Below, one piece after another: positions 51,801-60,261 of a DNA stretch of 64,000 nucleotides (its first letter is position 1; every line of letters starts with the position of its first letter). Both the position numbers and the translations under genes were made by a program. The stretch comes from an uncultured Treponema sp. (GTDB lineage: Bacteria; Spirochaetota; Spirochaetia; Treponematales; Treponemataceae), in the NCBI GenBank assembly GCA_910584475.1, contig CAJUBD010000008.1:46123-110122 (forward strand), read 5' to 3'. The notes below the pieces were generated by a model. That model was not told where the DNA came from. It made no database searches and saw nothing but the letters and a program-made list of their open reading frames with translations.

Positions 51801-51952
51801 CTCCAAAATACAGTTTATTAAAAATTTCAATTTTTGATAAACTGTATTTTGCCTGCGCGAGCAGGCAAGTAAATTAAGAGAGTTTGCGCTACGTCGCAAA
51901 CTCAGGTCAAAAAAAGGCGCGCCATTTCAGCGCCTTTTTTTGACACTCCTCC
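51801..51952 (-). repeat. Modular hairpin element, unit 1 before dapL
   Basis: Minus strand: GGAGGAGTGTC, stem-loop with core GGCGCTGAAATGGCGCGCC (51906-51944), GAGTTTGCG/CGCAAACTC hairpin (51879-51902), TGCCTGCTCGCGCAGGCA hairpin (51851-51866), long stem AATACAGTTTAT/ATAAACTGTATT with an AAATTGAAATTT tip (51807-51850), then the GGAGG of dapL. This is the most complete copy. Confidence 0.85.
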
Positions 51953-52020
51953 AAAATTGCATTTTCTAAAAACTTTAATTTTTAAAAAGTGCAATTTAGC
52001 CTGCGTGAGCAGGCAAGTAA
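51953..52020 (-). repeat. Modular hairpin element, partial unit 2 before dapL
   Basis: Only the last two modules are present: GCCTGCTCACGCAGGC (51999-52014) and a long stem TTGCACTTTTT/AAAATGCAA (51953-51998), ending at GGAGGAG. The stem sequence differs from unit 1. Confidence 0.75.
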
Positions 52021-52041
52021 AATTTAGTTTTGAAAAAACGT

Positions 52042-53247
52042 CTAATTCGTCAAATGCTCGCGGGCAAGGCTGCTGATAGCGTCCGCCATTTTCATAAGCG
52101 AAACCTGCTTTTGCACCGCGCCCATTTCCCAACCGGCGCGAGGCATTCCGTAGACGATGCAAGACTCTTCGTCCTGCCCGAGCGTCCACGCGCCCTGCTT
52201 TCGCATTTCAGCAAGCTCTACCGCGCCGTCACGTCCCATTCCGGTCATAATCACGCCAAGCGCGCGATTTTTGTAAATTTTTGCCACGGACTCAAACATA
52301 ACGTCCGCGCTGGGGCGGTGACCGTTGCGCTGCGCTTCGTGCGACAGGCGAATCAAATTTCCGCCAAATTTCTCTTCCACGACAATGTGGAAGTCGCCCG
52401 GGGCAATGTAAATGTGTCCGCCTTCAATCTTATCGCCGTCCTCGGCTTCCTTCACGCTCAAGGGGCAGATTTTGTCCAAACTTTCGGCGAATGCCTTGGT
52501 AAAGCCTTTCGGCATGTGCTGCACCACCAAAATCGGCTGCTTTAGATGAGGATCTATCATTTTGAAAACATCGCGCAAAGCGTTCGGACCGCCCGTGGAA
52601 ATTCCGATCGCAATCAATTCAATCCTACCGCCGTCACGCACCGACTCAACCACGACCGGCTCTTTTTTTTCTATTGTATTGAAACTTTGAATTTGAGCGG
52701 CATCAAGTTTTGGCTTTTGAATCGGCTCGTCAATGTTCGTCGCCTTGATTTTCGCCACGGAACTCTCCGCCTGAAGCAATTTCCGCTGGCGTTGGAAAAA
52801 TTCCGGAATATAAGGTTTCTTTCCTTGGCGGCGCGCGTAACTAGAACCGTAAGAGGCTATCAAATCGGTGAGGCGGTCGGCGACTTCGGAAATATCTATG
52901 GACACAGAGCCGCTCGGCTTCGTGATAAAATCTACCGCGCCCAATTCCAACGCCTGCATCGTGACCGCCGCGCCCCTTACGGCGATGCTAGAAAGGACGA
53001 TTACAGGCACGTTGATTTTCCGAGCCTTGCGCTCCTTCAGGAATTCGATGCCGTTCATAATCGGCATTTCAATGTCGAGCACCATTACATCGGGCTTTAT
53101 GTTCGGGTCGGCGAGACGGTCGAGCGCCATCTGGCCGTTTTGCGCCTTGGCGACCACCTTCATTCCTTCCGTTCCGTCGATGATGCGAGAAATCAAGTTG
53201 CGCATCAAGGCCGAATCATCACAAATCAATACCGATATGTCATCCAT
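52042..53247 (-). CDS. cheB: Chemotaxis methylesterase CheB
   Basis: A 401-residue response regulator with methylesterase output. Receiver domain at 1-120 with Asp10-Asp11 and phospho-acceptor Asp58 (MVLDIEMP). After a linker of about 75 residues, the esterase domain has GISTGGPNALRDVF (catalytic Ser), VQHMPKGFTKAFAESLD (catalytic His) and MTGMGRDGA (catalytic Asp). It removes methyl groups from receptors and opposes CheR, encoded 42 bases upstream. Confidence 0.94.
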   Translation of the reverse strand: MDDISVLICDDSALMRNLISRIIDGTEGMKVVAKAQNGQMALDRLADPNIKPDVMVLDIEMPIMNGIEFLKERKARKINVPVIVLSSIAVRGAAVTMQALELGAVDFITKPSGSVSIDISEVADRLTDLIASYGSSYARRQGKKPYIPEFFQRQRKLLQAESSVAKIKATNIDEPIQKPKLDAAQIQSFNTIEKKEPVVVESVRDGGRIELIAIGISTGGPNALRDVFKMIDPHLKQPILVVQHMPKGFTKAFAESLDKICPLSVKEAEDGDKIEGGHIYIAPGDFHIVVEEKFGGNLIRLSHEAQRNGHRPSADVMFESVAKIYKNRALGVIMTGMGRDGAVELAEMRKQGAWTLGQDEESCIVYGMPRAGWEMGAVQKQVSLMKMADAISSLAREHLTN

Positions 53248-53289
53248 AAAAGAGAACCCCTTGTATTTGACTATATATTTGGCGCGACT

Positions 53290-54108
53290 TTATTCGGGAT
53301 TTTTCTCGTACAAAGTGGCCCACTGCGTCTTGAGGAATTTGAATTTCGTGTTCATTCCAAAAAGCGATTCGGAGTGACCGATGTACAAGTAGCCGTGCGA
53401 ACCAAGCGCGTTCCAAAAGTGATTTATGACGCGAAATTGCGCCGGCTCGTCAAAATAAATCAAGACGTTTCGGCAGAAGACGATGTCCATATTTCGAATG
53501 CCGTTGTCGTTTTTGAGATTATGGTAGTCGAATCGAATCGGACTCATCAATTCTTTGTTCGCCTGATAGCCCGTGTCCGTTTTGGTGAAAAACCTGTTCA
53601 AATATTTAGGCGGAATTCCGCCGACGCGCGCGGTAGGATAGAACCCTTGCTTGCCCACCATAAGCGATTTGAGAGACAAATCCGACGCGGTAATCTGAAA
53701 GTCATAAGGCGGGGGCAAAATGTCCTTGAGAATCATCGCCAAGGTATAAGGCTCTTCGCCAGTCGAACAGCCCGCGCTCCAAATTTTCACGGTATGGCTG
53801 CCATTTTTTTTCTTGTCCTCCAAAACATGCGGAATGACATAATTTATAAGCGCGTCGAAGTGAGGCTGATTTCGGAAAAACCTCGTCAAATTCGTGGTGA
53901 CAGAATCGAGCATGACTTTCATTTCTTCGCGGTTAGAAATAATCAGTCTGTAATAATCGTCGACAGAATCAAGTTTCTTTTCACGCAAACGTTCCTTGAG
54001 ACGGCTGTCCAAAATAGAACGATTCGTAGCCGAAAATGTTATTCCGCTTTCGTCGTAAATAGTCTTACGAAATTTATCAAACTGTTCATTCGTCAATAAA
54101 TCTGCCAT
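53290..54108 (-). CDS. cheR: Chemotaxis methyltransferase CheR
   Basis: A 272-residue enzyme that methylates receptor glutamates with SAM. WSAGCSTGEEPYTLAMIL is the SAM motif and DIVFCRNVLIYFD the second signature. It is intact, unlike the CheR-like tail of CheW. TTTACA, 17 bases, TATAAT stands eight bases before the ATG and no ribosome site is visible. cheR-cheB form a second chemotaxis operon. Confidence 0.94.
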   Translation of the reverse strand: MADLLTNEQFDKFRKTIYDESGITFSATNRSILDSRLKERLREKKLDSVDDYYRLIISNREEMKVMLDSVTTNLTRFFRNQPHFDALINYVIPHVLEDKKKNGSHTVKIWSAGCSTGEEPYTLAMILKDILPPPYDFQITASDLSLKSLMVGKQGFYPTARVGGIPPKYLNRFFTKTDTGYQANKELMSPIRFDYHNLKNDNGIRNMDIVFCRNVLIYFDEPAQFRVINHFWNALGSHGYLYIGHSESLFGMNTKFKFLKTQWATLYEKNPE

Positions 54109-54116
54109 AATGAATC

Positions 54117-54145
54117 ATTATATATCTATTCATAAAAAATGTAAA
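54117..54145 (-). promoter_or_regulatory. cheRB promoter
   Basis: TTTACA (54145-54140), 17 bases, TATAAT (54122-54117), eight bases before the ATG at 54108. Confidence 0.75.
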
Positions 54146-54176
54146 GACTTTTTTTATGACATTTTTTACGATTTCC

Positions 54177-55736
54177 CTATAAAATGTCTTCAAATTTCCG
54201 CAAGTCAATCGCTTCCGCCATGTGCTCCGCAGAAATTTTTGGCGATGCCTCCATGTCGGCGATAGTACGCGCTATTTTGTAGCATGCCGCGCTCGCGCGA
54301 GGCGAAAAATCGTGGCGCGAAGCGGCGCGTTCGAGCATTTCCCGCGCCTCGTTCGTGCAGACGCAGATTTCCCGAATCTGTTCGGGCTTCAGACGGGCAT
54401 TTTTCGTTCCTTGCCTTTCGCGCTGGATTTTCGTGGCAATCGCGATTTTCTGTCGAAGCGCTCTCGTGGAATAATTTTGTTTCACCGCGGAATTTTCTTC
54501 GTCCGCCAAATCCACCTTTACACGCAAGTCGATTCTGTCCAAAAGCGGCGCGGAAAATTTCTTCCAATAATTTTCGATCGAGCGCGACGAGCAAAGGCAC
54601 AATTTTTTTTCCGAACCGAAATTTCCGCATGGGCAGGGATTCGTCGCCATCAAAAGCTGAAATTTCGCGGGAAAAATAGTGGAACGCCCTGCACGGCTCA
54701 AAGTGATTGCGCCCGATTCCAAAGGAACGCGAAGCATCTGCAAAACGCTCGCCCGGAATTCCGCCGCTTCGTCCAAAAACAAAATTCCATTGTGCGCCAA
54801 AGAAATTTCCCCCGGGCGACAATTCGTTCCGCCGCCGCAAATTCCTTCAAGCGTGGAACTCTGGTGCGGAGAACGAAAAGGCGGCGTTCTTACGAGCGGC
54901 TTACTCGGCGACAAAAGCCCCGCAATCGAATAAATGCGCGTGGTGGACTGAGCCTCTTCCAAAGTCAAAAGCGGAAGCAGGCTTGAAAAACGCTGCATCG
55001 CCAAAGTCTTTCCGCAGCCAGGAGGCCCGAAAGCCAAAACATTGTGCGCTCCGGCGGCGGCAATTTGCAAGGCGCGAACCAAATCAGGCTGCCCGAAAAT
55101 TTCTTCAAAGCCGCTTCCGGGAATCACCTGCGCAAAGTCGACTTCTTCTATTTTTTCGGAATTTTCAAAAAGAGACTCAAGGCGTCCTCCCCTATCCGCT
55201 TGCGTGAACAACTCCGAATTTGACAAAGCCGAAAACGCCTCGCGCAAATTTTGTGCGCCAAAAACTTTCATTCCCGAAACTTCGCGCGCTTCGCTGGCGT
55301 TGGCGGCAGGAACGATGCAATGTGAGATTCCGCTTGAGCGCGCCGTGGAAGCGGCGGCGTGAATCGCCCGTACCGGACGAAGCGTTCCTGAAAGTTCAAG
55401 TTCACCCATTACCATTACGGGAAAATCAAGCATTTCGGAATCTTGCGGAAAACCTTCATTTTGTCTCGACGCGCACAAAACCGACAGCGCCACAGGCAAA
55501 TCGAAGCCCGCGCCTTCTTTTTTCAAGTCGGCGGGCGAAAGGCTTATCAAGACGCGTTCGACCGGAAATTCAAATCCCGAATTTCGAATCGCGCTTTTCA
55601 TGCGCTCGCGGCTTTCTTTGACCGCGCCGTCCGCCAAGCCCACCATGTCGATGGCGGGAATGCCGCGCTTCAAGTCCACTTCGACTGTGACAAGGTTTCC
55701 CTCGTAGCCAAAAGGCGAAAAAGAATAGATTTGCAT
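54177..55736 (-). CDS. comM: ComM/YifB-family Mg-chelatase-like AAA+ ATPase
   Basis: A 519-residue AAA+ protein. The N-terminal domain starts MQIYSFSPFGYEGNLVTVEVDLKRGIPAIDMVGLADGAVKESRERM. The Walker A is GPPGCGKT, followed by PFRSPHQSSTLEGICGGG and the Walker-B-like GILFLDEAAEF. ComM acts as a branch-migration helicase in natural transformation elsewhere; the role here is inferred. The ATG at 55736 fits the family, with TAAAAT five bases before it and no ribosome site. Confidence 0.9.
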   Translation of the reverse strand: MQIYSFSPFGYEGNLVTVEVDLKRGIPAIDMVGLADGAVKESRERMKSAIRNSGFEFPVERVLISLSPADLKKEGAGFDLPVALSVLCASRQNEGFPQDSEMLDFPVMVMGELELSGTLRPVRAIHAAASTARSSGISHCIVPAANASEAREVSGMKVFGAQNLREAFSALSNSELFTQADRGGRLESLFENSEKIEEVDFAQVIPGSGFEEIFGQPDLVRALQIAAAGAHNVLAFGPPGCGKTLAMQRFSSLLPLLTLEEAQSTTRIYSIAGLLSPSKPLVRTPPFRSPHQSSTLEGICGGGTNCRPGEISLAHNGILFLDEAAEFRASVLQMLRVPLESGAITLSRAGRSTIFPAKFQLLMATNPCPCGNFGSEKKLCLCSSRSIENYWKKFSAPLLDRIDLRVKVDLADEENSAVKQNYSTRALRQKIAIATKIQRERQGTKNARLKPEQIREICVCTNEAREMLERAASRHDFSPRASAACYKIARTIADMEASPKISAEHMAEAIDLRKFEDIL

Positions 55737-55781
55737 AAAATATTTTACCCCCAAAAATTGCAAAAAGTTCTGCGCTCGTGT

Positions 55782-55844
55782 CATTGCCATGCTTGACATG
55801 GCAATCTTTTGCATCAGCAGATTATCGGGTCAAGCCCGATAATG
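55782..55844. repeat. REP-like double palindrome, copy 1
   Basis: Two adjacent palindromes: CATTGCCATGCTTGACATGGCAATC and GATTATCGGGTCAAGCCCGATAATG (each given here for its arms GCCATG/CATGGC and TATCGGG/CCCGATA). An inverted copy with paired base changes lies at 58829-58891. Confidence 0.85.
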
Positions 55845-56040
55845 ACATAGACCGCGGATTATCAAGGCGAAGCCATAATGACAGGTCGCTACGCGACCAC
55901 GAGTTTCGCTTTGAGAAACTCGTGCAACTGGGTTTAATCTGGGTTAATGACATAAACCGTCGCAATATTGACCACATACATAAAGTATGAATTTTTGTGA
56001 GGTAAAAACAGTAAACTGCAATAATTTTTTGTTCCTTATG

Positions 56041-56153
56041 CAAGTCGAAGACTTGCTATCGAAGTTTCAAGCGGAAGCGACAGTAAATAAGCGAGTTTTC
56101 GCAAGAAAACTCGAGTTAAAATGAGCGACGCAAATCAGTCGCTCATTTTAAAC
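56041..56153 (-). repeat. Modular hairpin element after the PHP gene
   Basis: Minus strand: stem-loop TTTAAAATGAGCGAC/GTCGCTCATTTTAA with TGATTTGC loop (56115-56153), CGAGTTTTC/GAAAACTCG hairpin, then a shorter final hairpin containing TTGAAACTTC, ending near AAGGAAC. No gene start follows directly, so this copy is not at a current translation start. Confidence 0.6.
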
Positions 56154-56159
56154 GTTATT

Positions 56160-57026
56160 TTATGTCACGGAATTTTCCAGCGCGGGCAAAAGTTCGTCGT
56201 AATAATATCGCTCTGGAATGTGAATGTTGCCAGCCGTAATTCCGATGCGACGGTCGGCGCGGACTGATTTTCCATGGAAATCGCTTCCAGCCGTAACTAA
56301 AAGTTTCAATTCGCGCCCAAGTCGTTCCAAACGACGGCAGTCAGCCTCGCGCGCGCCGGGATGCCACGCTTCCAAACCTTGAACGCCGCGCGACTTTATC
56401 TCGCGCAAAATGTCGGCGATTTTTCCCCAAGAAACGTAAAGCGAAAGCGGATGCGCGATTACGGGAACGCCGCCTGATTTTTTTATCGCGAAAATCGCTT
56501 CGTCCAAAACCGCTCCCTGCCGCCCGATGTAAAATGGCGCGGACTTTCCCAAAAATTTGTCGAAGGCGGCTTGGGTCTTTCTCACAAGATTTTTCTTGAC
56601 GAAATACGAAGCAAGGTGCGGGCGACCGAGCGTGTTTTCTCGCCCTTCGCCGCCTGAAAGCGAAACGAATTCTTCATAACTCACGTCGTGTCCAGCCTCA
56701 GCCATTCTCCGTAGAATTCCTTGGTTTCGCGATTTTCGCTCGTCTTGAAGCGCGCGCGTGATTTTTTCGAGTTCTTCGCAAATTGATTTCAAGCCCAATC
56801 CCAAAAGATGGAATTCGCCGCTTGGCCAAGAAATATTGATTTCGATTCCCGGAACAAAAATTATTTCGGCATTTTTCGCCGCGTCCTTCGCCTCTTCCAA
56901 ACCTGAAAAAGTGTCGTGGTCAGTGAGGGCAAGGACAGAAACGCCGCTTTCTTTCGCGAGCGCGACCAATTCGGCGGGGCGCAATTCTCCATCGGAAGCC
57001 GTAGAATGTGTGTGCAAGTCAATCAT
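56160..57026 (-). CDS. PHP-domain phosphoesterase (YciV/RnaAM type)
   Basis: A 288-residue metal-dependent phosphoesterase. The metal motifs are IDLHTHSTASDG (N-terminus), LALTDHDTF near residue 35, PGIEIN near 60, AHPLSL near 190 and GSDFHG near 248. Members act as 3',5'-nucleoside bisphosphate phosphatases or 5'-3' exonucleases. The ATG at 57026 fits the family; a TTG seven codons upstream, just after a TATACT box, is possible. No ribosome site for either. Confidence 0.88.
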   Translation of the reverse strand: MIDLHTHSTASDGELRPAELVALAKESGVSVLALTDHDTFSGLEEAKDAAKNAEIIFVPGIEINISWPSGEFHLLGLGLKSICEELEKITRALQDERKSRNQGILRRMAEAGHDVSYEEFVSLSGGEGRENTLGRPHLASYFVKKNLVRKTQAAFDKFLGKSAPFYIGRQGAVLDEAIFAIKKSGGVPVIAHPLSLYVSWGKIADILREIKSRGVQGLEAWHPGAREADCRRLERLGRELKLLVTAGSDFHGKSVRADRRIGITAGNIHIPERYYYDELLPALENSVT

Positions 57027-57126
57027 ATTTTTTTCAAAAATTCCCAATCATAGTATAGCATAAAATCGACTTTTATGATACAATTTCTGAATATTCAGAT
57101 GACATTTTTTTGAATTCGAGGTTCGT

Positions 57127-58371
57127 ATGCCCAAAGCAGTACAATATAGCAAAGGCTCGATAATTTATTTTGAAAACGACAATGACGAGCGAATTTTCAT
57201 TCTCCAAAAAGGCGCGGTGGTTCTTTCTTCCACGGACATTGAAACCGGCAATCCTATGACCATACAATTGAGCATGGGCGAATTTTTCGGAGCGAAATCG
57301 GCTTTAGGACATTTTCCGCGCGAAGAGACCGCCACCGTCATTCAGGATTCAATTGTGATTTCGATGACCGTGCAGGAATTCGAAATGATTTTCAGCAACA
57401 ACCAGCAAGTCATCTACAAAATGCTGCGTGTCTTTTCTGGACAACTTCGCGGGATGCACAAAAAGACGAAGACCCTTCTCGCGCACCAAGAGGAACTCGA
57501 CCAAAAAGAAGGAATGCTTTCCGTAGCGCGTTCGTTCTATAAAGACGAGCAGCATCGGGCTTGCATGGACGTATGCCTGAAGTATCTAAGGCTTTTTCCG
57601 AACACCAATGAAACCGAGACAGTGGCAAGACTTTATGCCGACGCGAAACTGTTGTTTGAAAAGAGGGACAAAAGAAACAAGACGGAAGATTCGTCGCAGA
57701 GACTTTCGACCGCCGCAGGAGCGTTGGCGCATTTTTCGCTTCCAGCGTTCGAGCGTTTTCAAAAAAAATATGAAAACGGACAAGTGATAATTTGCGAATT
57801 TGAGCCGGGCGACTCGTTCTATCTGATTCAAAGCGGCGAGGTTCAGCTCGTCAAATGCGTTAACGGAAACATGAGCAAGCTCGACATCTTGAAGCCTGGC
57901 GAATTTTTCGGAGAAATGGCGATCCTCGACAATTCTCCGCGCTCCGCGACTTGCATGGCGGCGGGACCTGTTCAATGCCTCGAATTCAACAAGGAAAATT
58001 TTGAAGTGCTGGTAACCGGAAATCCGCAAATAGCAATCATTCTACTAAAGCTTTTCTGCAAGCGAATATACGACCAAAAGCGCAGAGTCAGGATTCTAAC
58101 GATAAGAGATCCGCTCACGCGCATTTACGATGTCTTTTGCATATATGACGACATGGGACTTTCCACTCGCAAGACGGAAAAGTCGCGCTCGTTCAACATC
58201 AAGGCGCAGGACATCGTTCAGTGGTCAGGACTTTCTCCGGAAAAAGTTCAAGACGAACTGAACAAATTGGTTCTAAAGAAAAAGCTGCAAATTTTCGAAA
58301 ACTACATGACCATAACGAACATCGAAGAAATGAAATACAATGTTGGATTGAAGACGCAGCCTCATTCTTGA
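57127..58371 (+). CDS. Protein with two cyclic-nucleotide-binding domains and a C-terminal winged-helix-like region
   Basis: A 414-residue protein. The first cNMP-binding domain spans about 1-115 (SMGEFFGAKSALGHFPRE). A TPR-like helical linker covers about 125-190. The second cNMP domain spans about 200-315 (FEPGDSFYLIQSGEVQLV, LKPGEFFGEMAILDNSPRSATC, with the phosphate-binding GEMA-PRSA pattern intact). The end (about 335-405) resembles the Crp helix-turn-helix (AQDIVQWSGLSPEKVQDELNKL). It may be a regulator sensing cAMP, cGMP or a cyclic dinucleotide. GAGG precedes the ATG. Confidence 0.8.
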   Translation: MPKAVQYSKGSIIYFENDNDERIFILQKGAVVLSSTDIETGNPMTIQLSMGEFFGAKSALGHFPREETATVIQDSIVISMTVQEFEMIFSNNQQVIYKMLRVFSGQLRGMHKKTKTLLAHQEELDQKEGMLSVARSFYKDEQHRACMDVCLKYLRLFPNTNETETVARLYADAKLLFEKRDKRNKTEDSSQRLSTAAGALAHFSLPAFERFQKKYENGQVIICEFEPGDSFYLIQSGEVQLVKCVNGNMSKLDILKPGEFFGEMAILDNSPRSATCMAAGPVQCLEFNKENFEVLVTGNPQIAIILLKLFCKRIYDQKRRVRILTIRDPLTRIYDVFCIYDDMGLSTRKTEKSRSFNIKAQDIVQWSGLSPEKVQDELNKLVLKKKLQIFENYMTITNIEEMKYNVGLKTQPHS

Positions 58372-58414
58372 TTCGCATATTTAAAAATTAGAGTGAATTT
58401 ATTTTGCAAAACGC

Positions 58415-58443
58415 TTGCATAAATTTCACAAATTTGATATAGT
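58415..58443 (+). promoter_or_regulatory. tRNA-Thr promoter
   Basis: TTGCAT (58415-58420), 17 bases, TATAGT (58438-58443), ten bases before the tRNA. Confidence 0.75.
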
Positions 58444-58452
58444 AAAAAATAT

Positions 58453-58525
58453 GCCGACTTAGCTCATCCGGTAGAGCAGCGCACTCGTAACGCGCAGGTG
58501 GTTGGTTCAAGTCCGACAGTCGGCT
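58453..58525 (+). tRNA. tRNA-Thr (anticodon CGT)
   Basis: The seven-base acceptor arms GCCGACT and AGTCGGC pair fully. The D-arm AGCTC...GAGC, the anticodon loop CTCGTAA and the T-arm GTTGG-TTCAAGT-CCGAC are all present. The anticodon stem has an A-C mismatch next to the loop. CCA is not encoded. A hairpin with a T-run follows. The last 26 bases are repeated at 58695-58720. Confidence 0.92.
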
Positions 58526-58532
58526 TTATTGG

Positions 58533-58566
58533 AGCATCAACTAATTTCAGTTGCTGTTTTTTTTAT
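58533..58566 (+). terminator. tRNA-Thr terminator
   Basis: AGCATCAACT and AGTTGCTG pair across an AATTTC loop and are followed by eight T. Confidence 0.75.
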
Positions 58567-58694
58567 TTTACAAAACATGTGAAGCAACCACCGAAGTGCG
58601 CGCGCGGATGCCACAGCGAACAGCCGCCACGGATGGCGGCGACAGCGCACGTAGGCGGCCTGAAAGAAGCAAGCACGACGCTTGCGACTGAAAG
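58567..58694. other. Spacer between the two tRNA-Thr 3' ends
   Basis: GC-rich, hairpin-prone sequence (GCCGCCACGGATGGCGGC, AGCAAGCACGACGCTTGC). No gene can be supported; a small frame across it is not convincing. Confidence 0.5.
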
Positions 58695-58757
58695 GGTTGG
58701 TTCAAGTCCGACAGTCGGCTTTTCGATGAAAACAGCGGCTAATTTTAGTCGCTGTTT
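58695..58757 (+). repeat. Partial copy of the tRNA-Thr 3' end with its own terminator
   Basis: GGTTGGTTCAAGTCCGACAG and the next eight bases repeat the tRNA from the T-arm to its end (58500-58527). A similar hairpin, ACAGCGGCTAATTTTAGTCGCTGTTTTTT, follows, here described as an ACAGCG/CGCTGT stem with T-run. No 5' half is present, so it is not a functional tRNA. Confidence 0.85.
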
Positions 58758-58828
58758 TTTCGTTTCAAGTCCATTTGCGCAAAACTCGCAAGCAATGCGT
58801 AACTATGAATAATTGTGGTGGCTTATGT

Positions 58829-58891
58829 CATTATCGGGCTTGACCCGATAATCTGTTGTAAAAAGAGATTGCCGTGTCAAGCACGGCAATG
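58829..58891. repeat. REP-like double palindrome, copy 2 (inverted)
   Basis: Arms TATCGGG/CCCGATA and GCCGTG/CACGGC, the reverse complement arrangement of 55782-55844. The change from GCCATG/CATGGC to GCCGTG/CACGGC keeps the pairing. Confidence 0.85.
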
Positions 58892-58935
58892 ACGCATGAA
58901 AAAAAATGCGCTTGAGGATTTCATAATTAAAAAAA

Positions 58936-60237
58936 ATGAAGCAAAAACGAGAAAAGCAAAAATTCTCTTTTCTTTCTCTCGCGCAGGCGATTTTCATTTC
59001 CGCCGACTTCACTTCTCAAAATGACCTTGACAGCCACGCCAGCGCGTGCGCGTTCGGATTTTTGTTTTCCTTTTTGCCGCTTGTGCTGATGGTGTTTTCG
59101 ATTTTGATACGCATAATGCACGCTTCAAAAGAAGTCCTGCACGAGGTGATCGCCGCGCTTCCGTTTCTTGAAGGCATTTTCAATTTCGACGAAATTTTAA
59201 GCTCCGTGAATTTTTCCAATTCAATGACAATCGTCGACATAGTTTTGGGCGTGTGGATTTTTTGGATGGCGCGGAATTTGTTCCTGTACATTCAAAAAGG
59301 CATCACGAGAATTTTTCACAAGGAAGCCGCGCCACGTCCAGTTTTAAATCAGCTTTTGGTTTTTGGCGGCGAGCTGATTTTGGTTCTCGGCGCGACGGTT
59401 TTGGTCTTGATTTCAATCTCATTCAAGACGCTGAGATTCAATTCCGCCTTCATCGCGCTAAAAAATTCTTTCCATCCGCATTTGCTCAATTCGATTTCAA
59501 AGACGATAAACATCGTGCCTTACGTTTTGATTTTCATTTTGGTTTTCTTTAGCTTTAGATTTTACACGGGAACAAAGCCTTCCGCGAAACTTTGCGCGCT
59601 AGCGTCATTTTTCAGCACGGGCATTTTCATCGCAATCGTAATTTTCCTGAACGTGTTTTTGGACTTCAAGCGTTACAATTTGATTTACGGAATTTTGGGA
59701 AACCTCGTAATTTTGCTTTTTGAAGTGAAAATTTTCTTTTTCCTTTTTTTCGTGTTCGCGCAATTCGTTTTCGTGATTCAGTTTTTCGACGACTTGCTTT
59801 TGGCGAAACTCTATCTGCTTCCCGACCACGACGAGACGGATTTGCTGAACGCGGTGAACCGCGCGCTTTTCATCAGGCCGGATTTCTTGATAGGAAATTT
59901 CAATTCGTCAAAAAAATTCGAAGCGGGCGAAACTATCGTGAAAAAAAATTCCTCGGACGACAATGTTTATTACATAATTTCAGGCAGCGTAAAATGCATC
60001 GCGGAAAACAACATTTCCTTCTTTGACCGAGGCGCGATGTTCGGCGAGGCGGCTTGCCTTTTGAACACGGCGCACAAGGCCGATTTCATCGCCAGCACGG
60101 AATGCCGCATCTTGGAAATTTCAGGCGCGACTTTCCGCCGCCTCATCGACTTGAACGGCGATGCCGCGAAAAAAGCCGTGCAAAAACTTTCCGCTATTTT
60201 CAACAGCGAGCGAATCATCAAATTCGGAAATTATTGA
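58936..60237 (+). CDS. YihY/BrkB-family membrane protein fused to a cyclic-nucleotide-binding domain
   Basis: A 433-residue protein. Residues about 1-290 form the YihY/UPF0761 domain with six hydrophobic helices (ACAFGFLFSFLPLVLMVFS, VDIVLGVWIFWMARNLF). Residues about 315-425 form a cNMP-binding fold (FEAGETIVKKNSSDDNVYYIISGSVKCI, DRGAMFGEAACLLNTAHKADFIA). The combination suggests a membrane protein gated or tuned by a cyclic nucleotide. The phosphate-binding site is degenerate. No ribosome site; a CATAAT box stands seven bases before the ATG. Confidence 0.82.
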   Translation: MKQKREKQKFSFLSLAQAIFISADFTSQNDLDSHASACAFGFLFSFLPLVLMVFSILIRIMHASKEVLHEVIAALPFLEGIFNFDEILSSVNFSNSMTIVDIVLGVWIFWMARNLFLYIQKGITRIFHKEAAPRPVLNQLLVFGGELILVLGATVLVLISISFKTLRFNSAFIALKNSFHPHLLNSISKTINIVPYVLIFILVFFSFRFYTGTKPSAKLCALASFFSTGIFIAIVIFLNVFLDFKRYNLIYGILGNLVILLFEVKIFFFLFFVFAQFVFVIQFFDDLLLAKLYLLPDHDETDLLNAVNRALFIRPDFLIGNFNSSKKFEAGETIVKKNSSDDNVYYIISGSVKCIAENNISFFDRGAMFGEAACLLNTAHKADFIASTECRILEISGATFRRLIDLNGDAAKKAVQKLSAIFNSERIIKFGNY

Positions 60238-60261
60238 AAAAAATCGTTTTGAAAAAACTCG

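Larger units (their letters stand above)
55737..56159. other. Repeat-rich intergenic region between comM and the PHP gene
   Basis: No gene. It contains the REP-like repeat at 55782-55844, a weaker related tract up to about 55905 (GGCGAAGCC and GTCGCTACGCGAC hairpins), and a modular hairpin element at 56041-56153. Confidence 0.6.

Noticed and set aside
52546..54099. 517-residue + strand frame over cheB and cheR
   Set aside because: Antisense of two intact enzymes with all catalytic motifs; the translated product has no recognisable features.
58567..58720. Second complete tRNA downstream of tRNA-Thr
   Set aside because: The 3' half is present but no matching GCCGACT 5' acceptor arm, D-arm or anticodon loop could be found.
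58498..58812. 104-residue + strand frame between the two tRNA-Thr 3' ends
   Set aside because: It begins inside the tRNA and its repeated GSSPTVGF segments are just the duplicated tRNA sequence.
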